From: UBA927 sp964367095
Lineage (GTDB): Bacteria > Patescibacteriota > Microgenomatia > UBA10105 > UBA927
Reading direction: 5' to 3'
Length of the DNA stretch: 5,902 nt
NCBI GenBank assembly: GCA_964367095.1
Contig: CAYIXE010000053.1
Location: forward strand, 1 to 5,902
The translations under genes were made by a program, and so were the position numbers. Positions within the stretch are counted from its first letter, which is position 1, and each line of letters starts with the position of its first letter. Below, piece after piece: positions 5,532 through 5,902 of this stretch. Below the pieces are notes generated by a model. The model did not search any database, was not told where the DNA came from, and was given only the letters and a program-made list of their open reading frames with translations.

Positions 5532-5902
5532 ATGTTTACTTTACCAGAATTGCCATATGCTTTAGACAGCCTTGAACCGTTTATTGATAAAGAGACGATG
5601 CAGATCCATCATGATCGCCATCACGCGGCCTACATAAAATATTTAAATGATGCGTTAGCCACAGTTGAAGGGTATGATGTTCCATCAATTGAGGAGCTTC
5701 TTCAAACGCTTAGTTCAGTTCCTGAAGCAATACGAACGAAGGTGAGAAATAATGCAGGCGGGCATTATAATCATAGTTTGTTTTGGACGATTATGAGTAA
5801 AGCGACGGGTCAAGAAGTAGAAGGCGTACTGAAGGATGCAATATTTAAAACTTTTGGTGATATAAAAACACTGCAGCAAAAAATTATTGACGCAGGACTA
5901 TC
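5532..5902 (+). CDS. sodA: Fe/Mn-family superoxide dismutase (N-terminal part, cut by window edge)
   Basis: The first 123 residues of an enzyme that dismutates superoxide to oxygen and hydrogen peroxide, normally as a cytoplasmic dimer or tetramer; the family is about 190-210 residues long. The N-terminus, LPELPYALDSLEPFID, is the standard opening of the family and supports this start. QIHHDRHHAAY carries the first metal ligand, His26, the conserved His30/His31 and Tyr34. NNAGGHYNHSLFW (73-85) carries the second ligand, His81. The remaining Asp and His ligands lie beyond the window. Gly77-His78 in the GGH-x-NHS motif is typical of manganese enzymes (iron enzymes usually have Gln at the Gly position), so Mn or dual-metal use is more likely than strict Fe; the symbol is given on that basis. 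No signal peptide is present. The gene diverges from the PBP pair across 46 bp. Confidence 0.93.
   Translation, partial: MFTLPELPYALDSLEPFIDKETMQIHHDRHHAAYIKYLNDALATVEGYDVPSIEELLQTLSSVPEAIRTKVRNNAGGHYNHSLFWTIMSKATGQEVEGVLKDAIFKTFGDIKTLQQKIIDAGL

Noticed and set aside
5486..5533. 16-residue N-terminal extension of the 724-aa PBP from the ATG at 5533
   Set aside because: It would overlap the superoxide dismutase start codon, has no Shine-Dalgarno site and would bury the TATAAT hexamer in coding sequence.

Overview
The window looks like a compact bacterial chromosome segment, most likely from a Candidatus Patescibacteria (CPR, Parcubacteria-like) genome. This assignment is inference. It rests on the two class A penicillin-binding proteins with a GNNDNSPM block, a single-domain RRM protein, a membrane-anchored cupredoxin of the FHNH type, very short gene spacing and moderate base composition. 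There is no rRNA, tRNA or other marker gene to confirm it. All complete genes end in TAA and none needs UGA read through, so the standard bacterial code is sufficient.

Layout. Positions 1-79 are a leader or the edge of an unseen gene. Positions 80-346 (+) encode a small RRM RNA-binding protein, closed by a perfect 32-bp palindromic terminator at 358-389. Positions 442-876 (+) encode a membrane-anchored cupredoxin-like protein with its own Shine-Dalgarno site. It converges, with only 6 bp between, on two tandem minus-strand genes for bifunctional class A PBPs: 883-3252 (789 aa) and 3311-5485 (724 aa). A 46-bp divergent intergenic region then separates the PBPs from a plus-strand Fe/Mn superoxide dismutase (5532 to the window edge, partial).

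Function. The PBPs polymerise lipid II (GT51 domain) and cross-link peptidoglycan (transpeptidase domain) on the outer face of the cytoplasmic membrane. They are clear paralogs that have diverged at their ends. The downstream one carries a 140-residue cytoplasmic extension with a Lys-Pro-Ile repeat and a Pro/Thr tail. The upstream one has a short N-terminus and a C-terminal extension with a CxxCxH motif. The superoxide dismutase and the cupredoxin suggest some exposure to oxygen or redox metals.

What stands out. The RRM and cupredoxin genes have good Shine-Dalgarno sites. Both PBP genes instead have -10-like hexamers 6-8 nt before their ATG and no Shine-Dalgarno site, as expected for leaderless mRNAs. 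The superoxide dismutase may share this arrangement. The cupredoxin has lost the usual Cys and downstream His copper ligands. There is no sign of a mobile element, CRISPR array or RNA gene, and no gene-free stretch over 300 bp.
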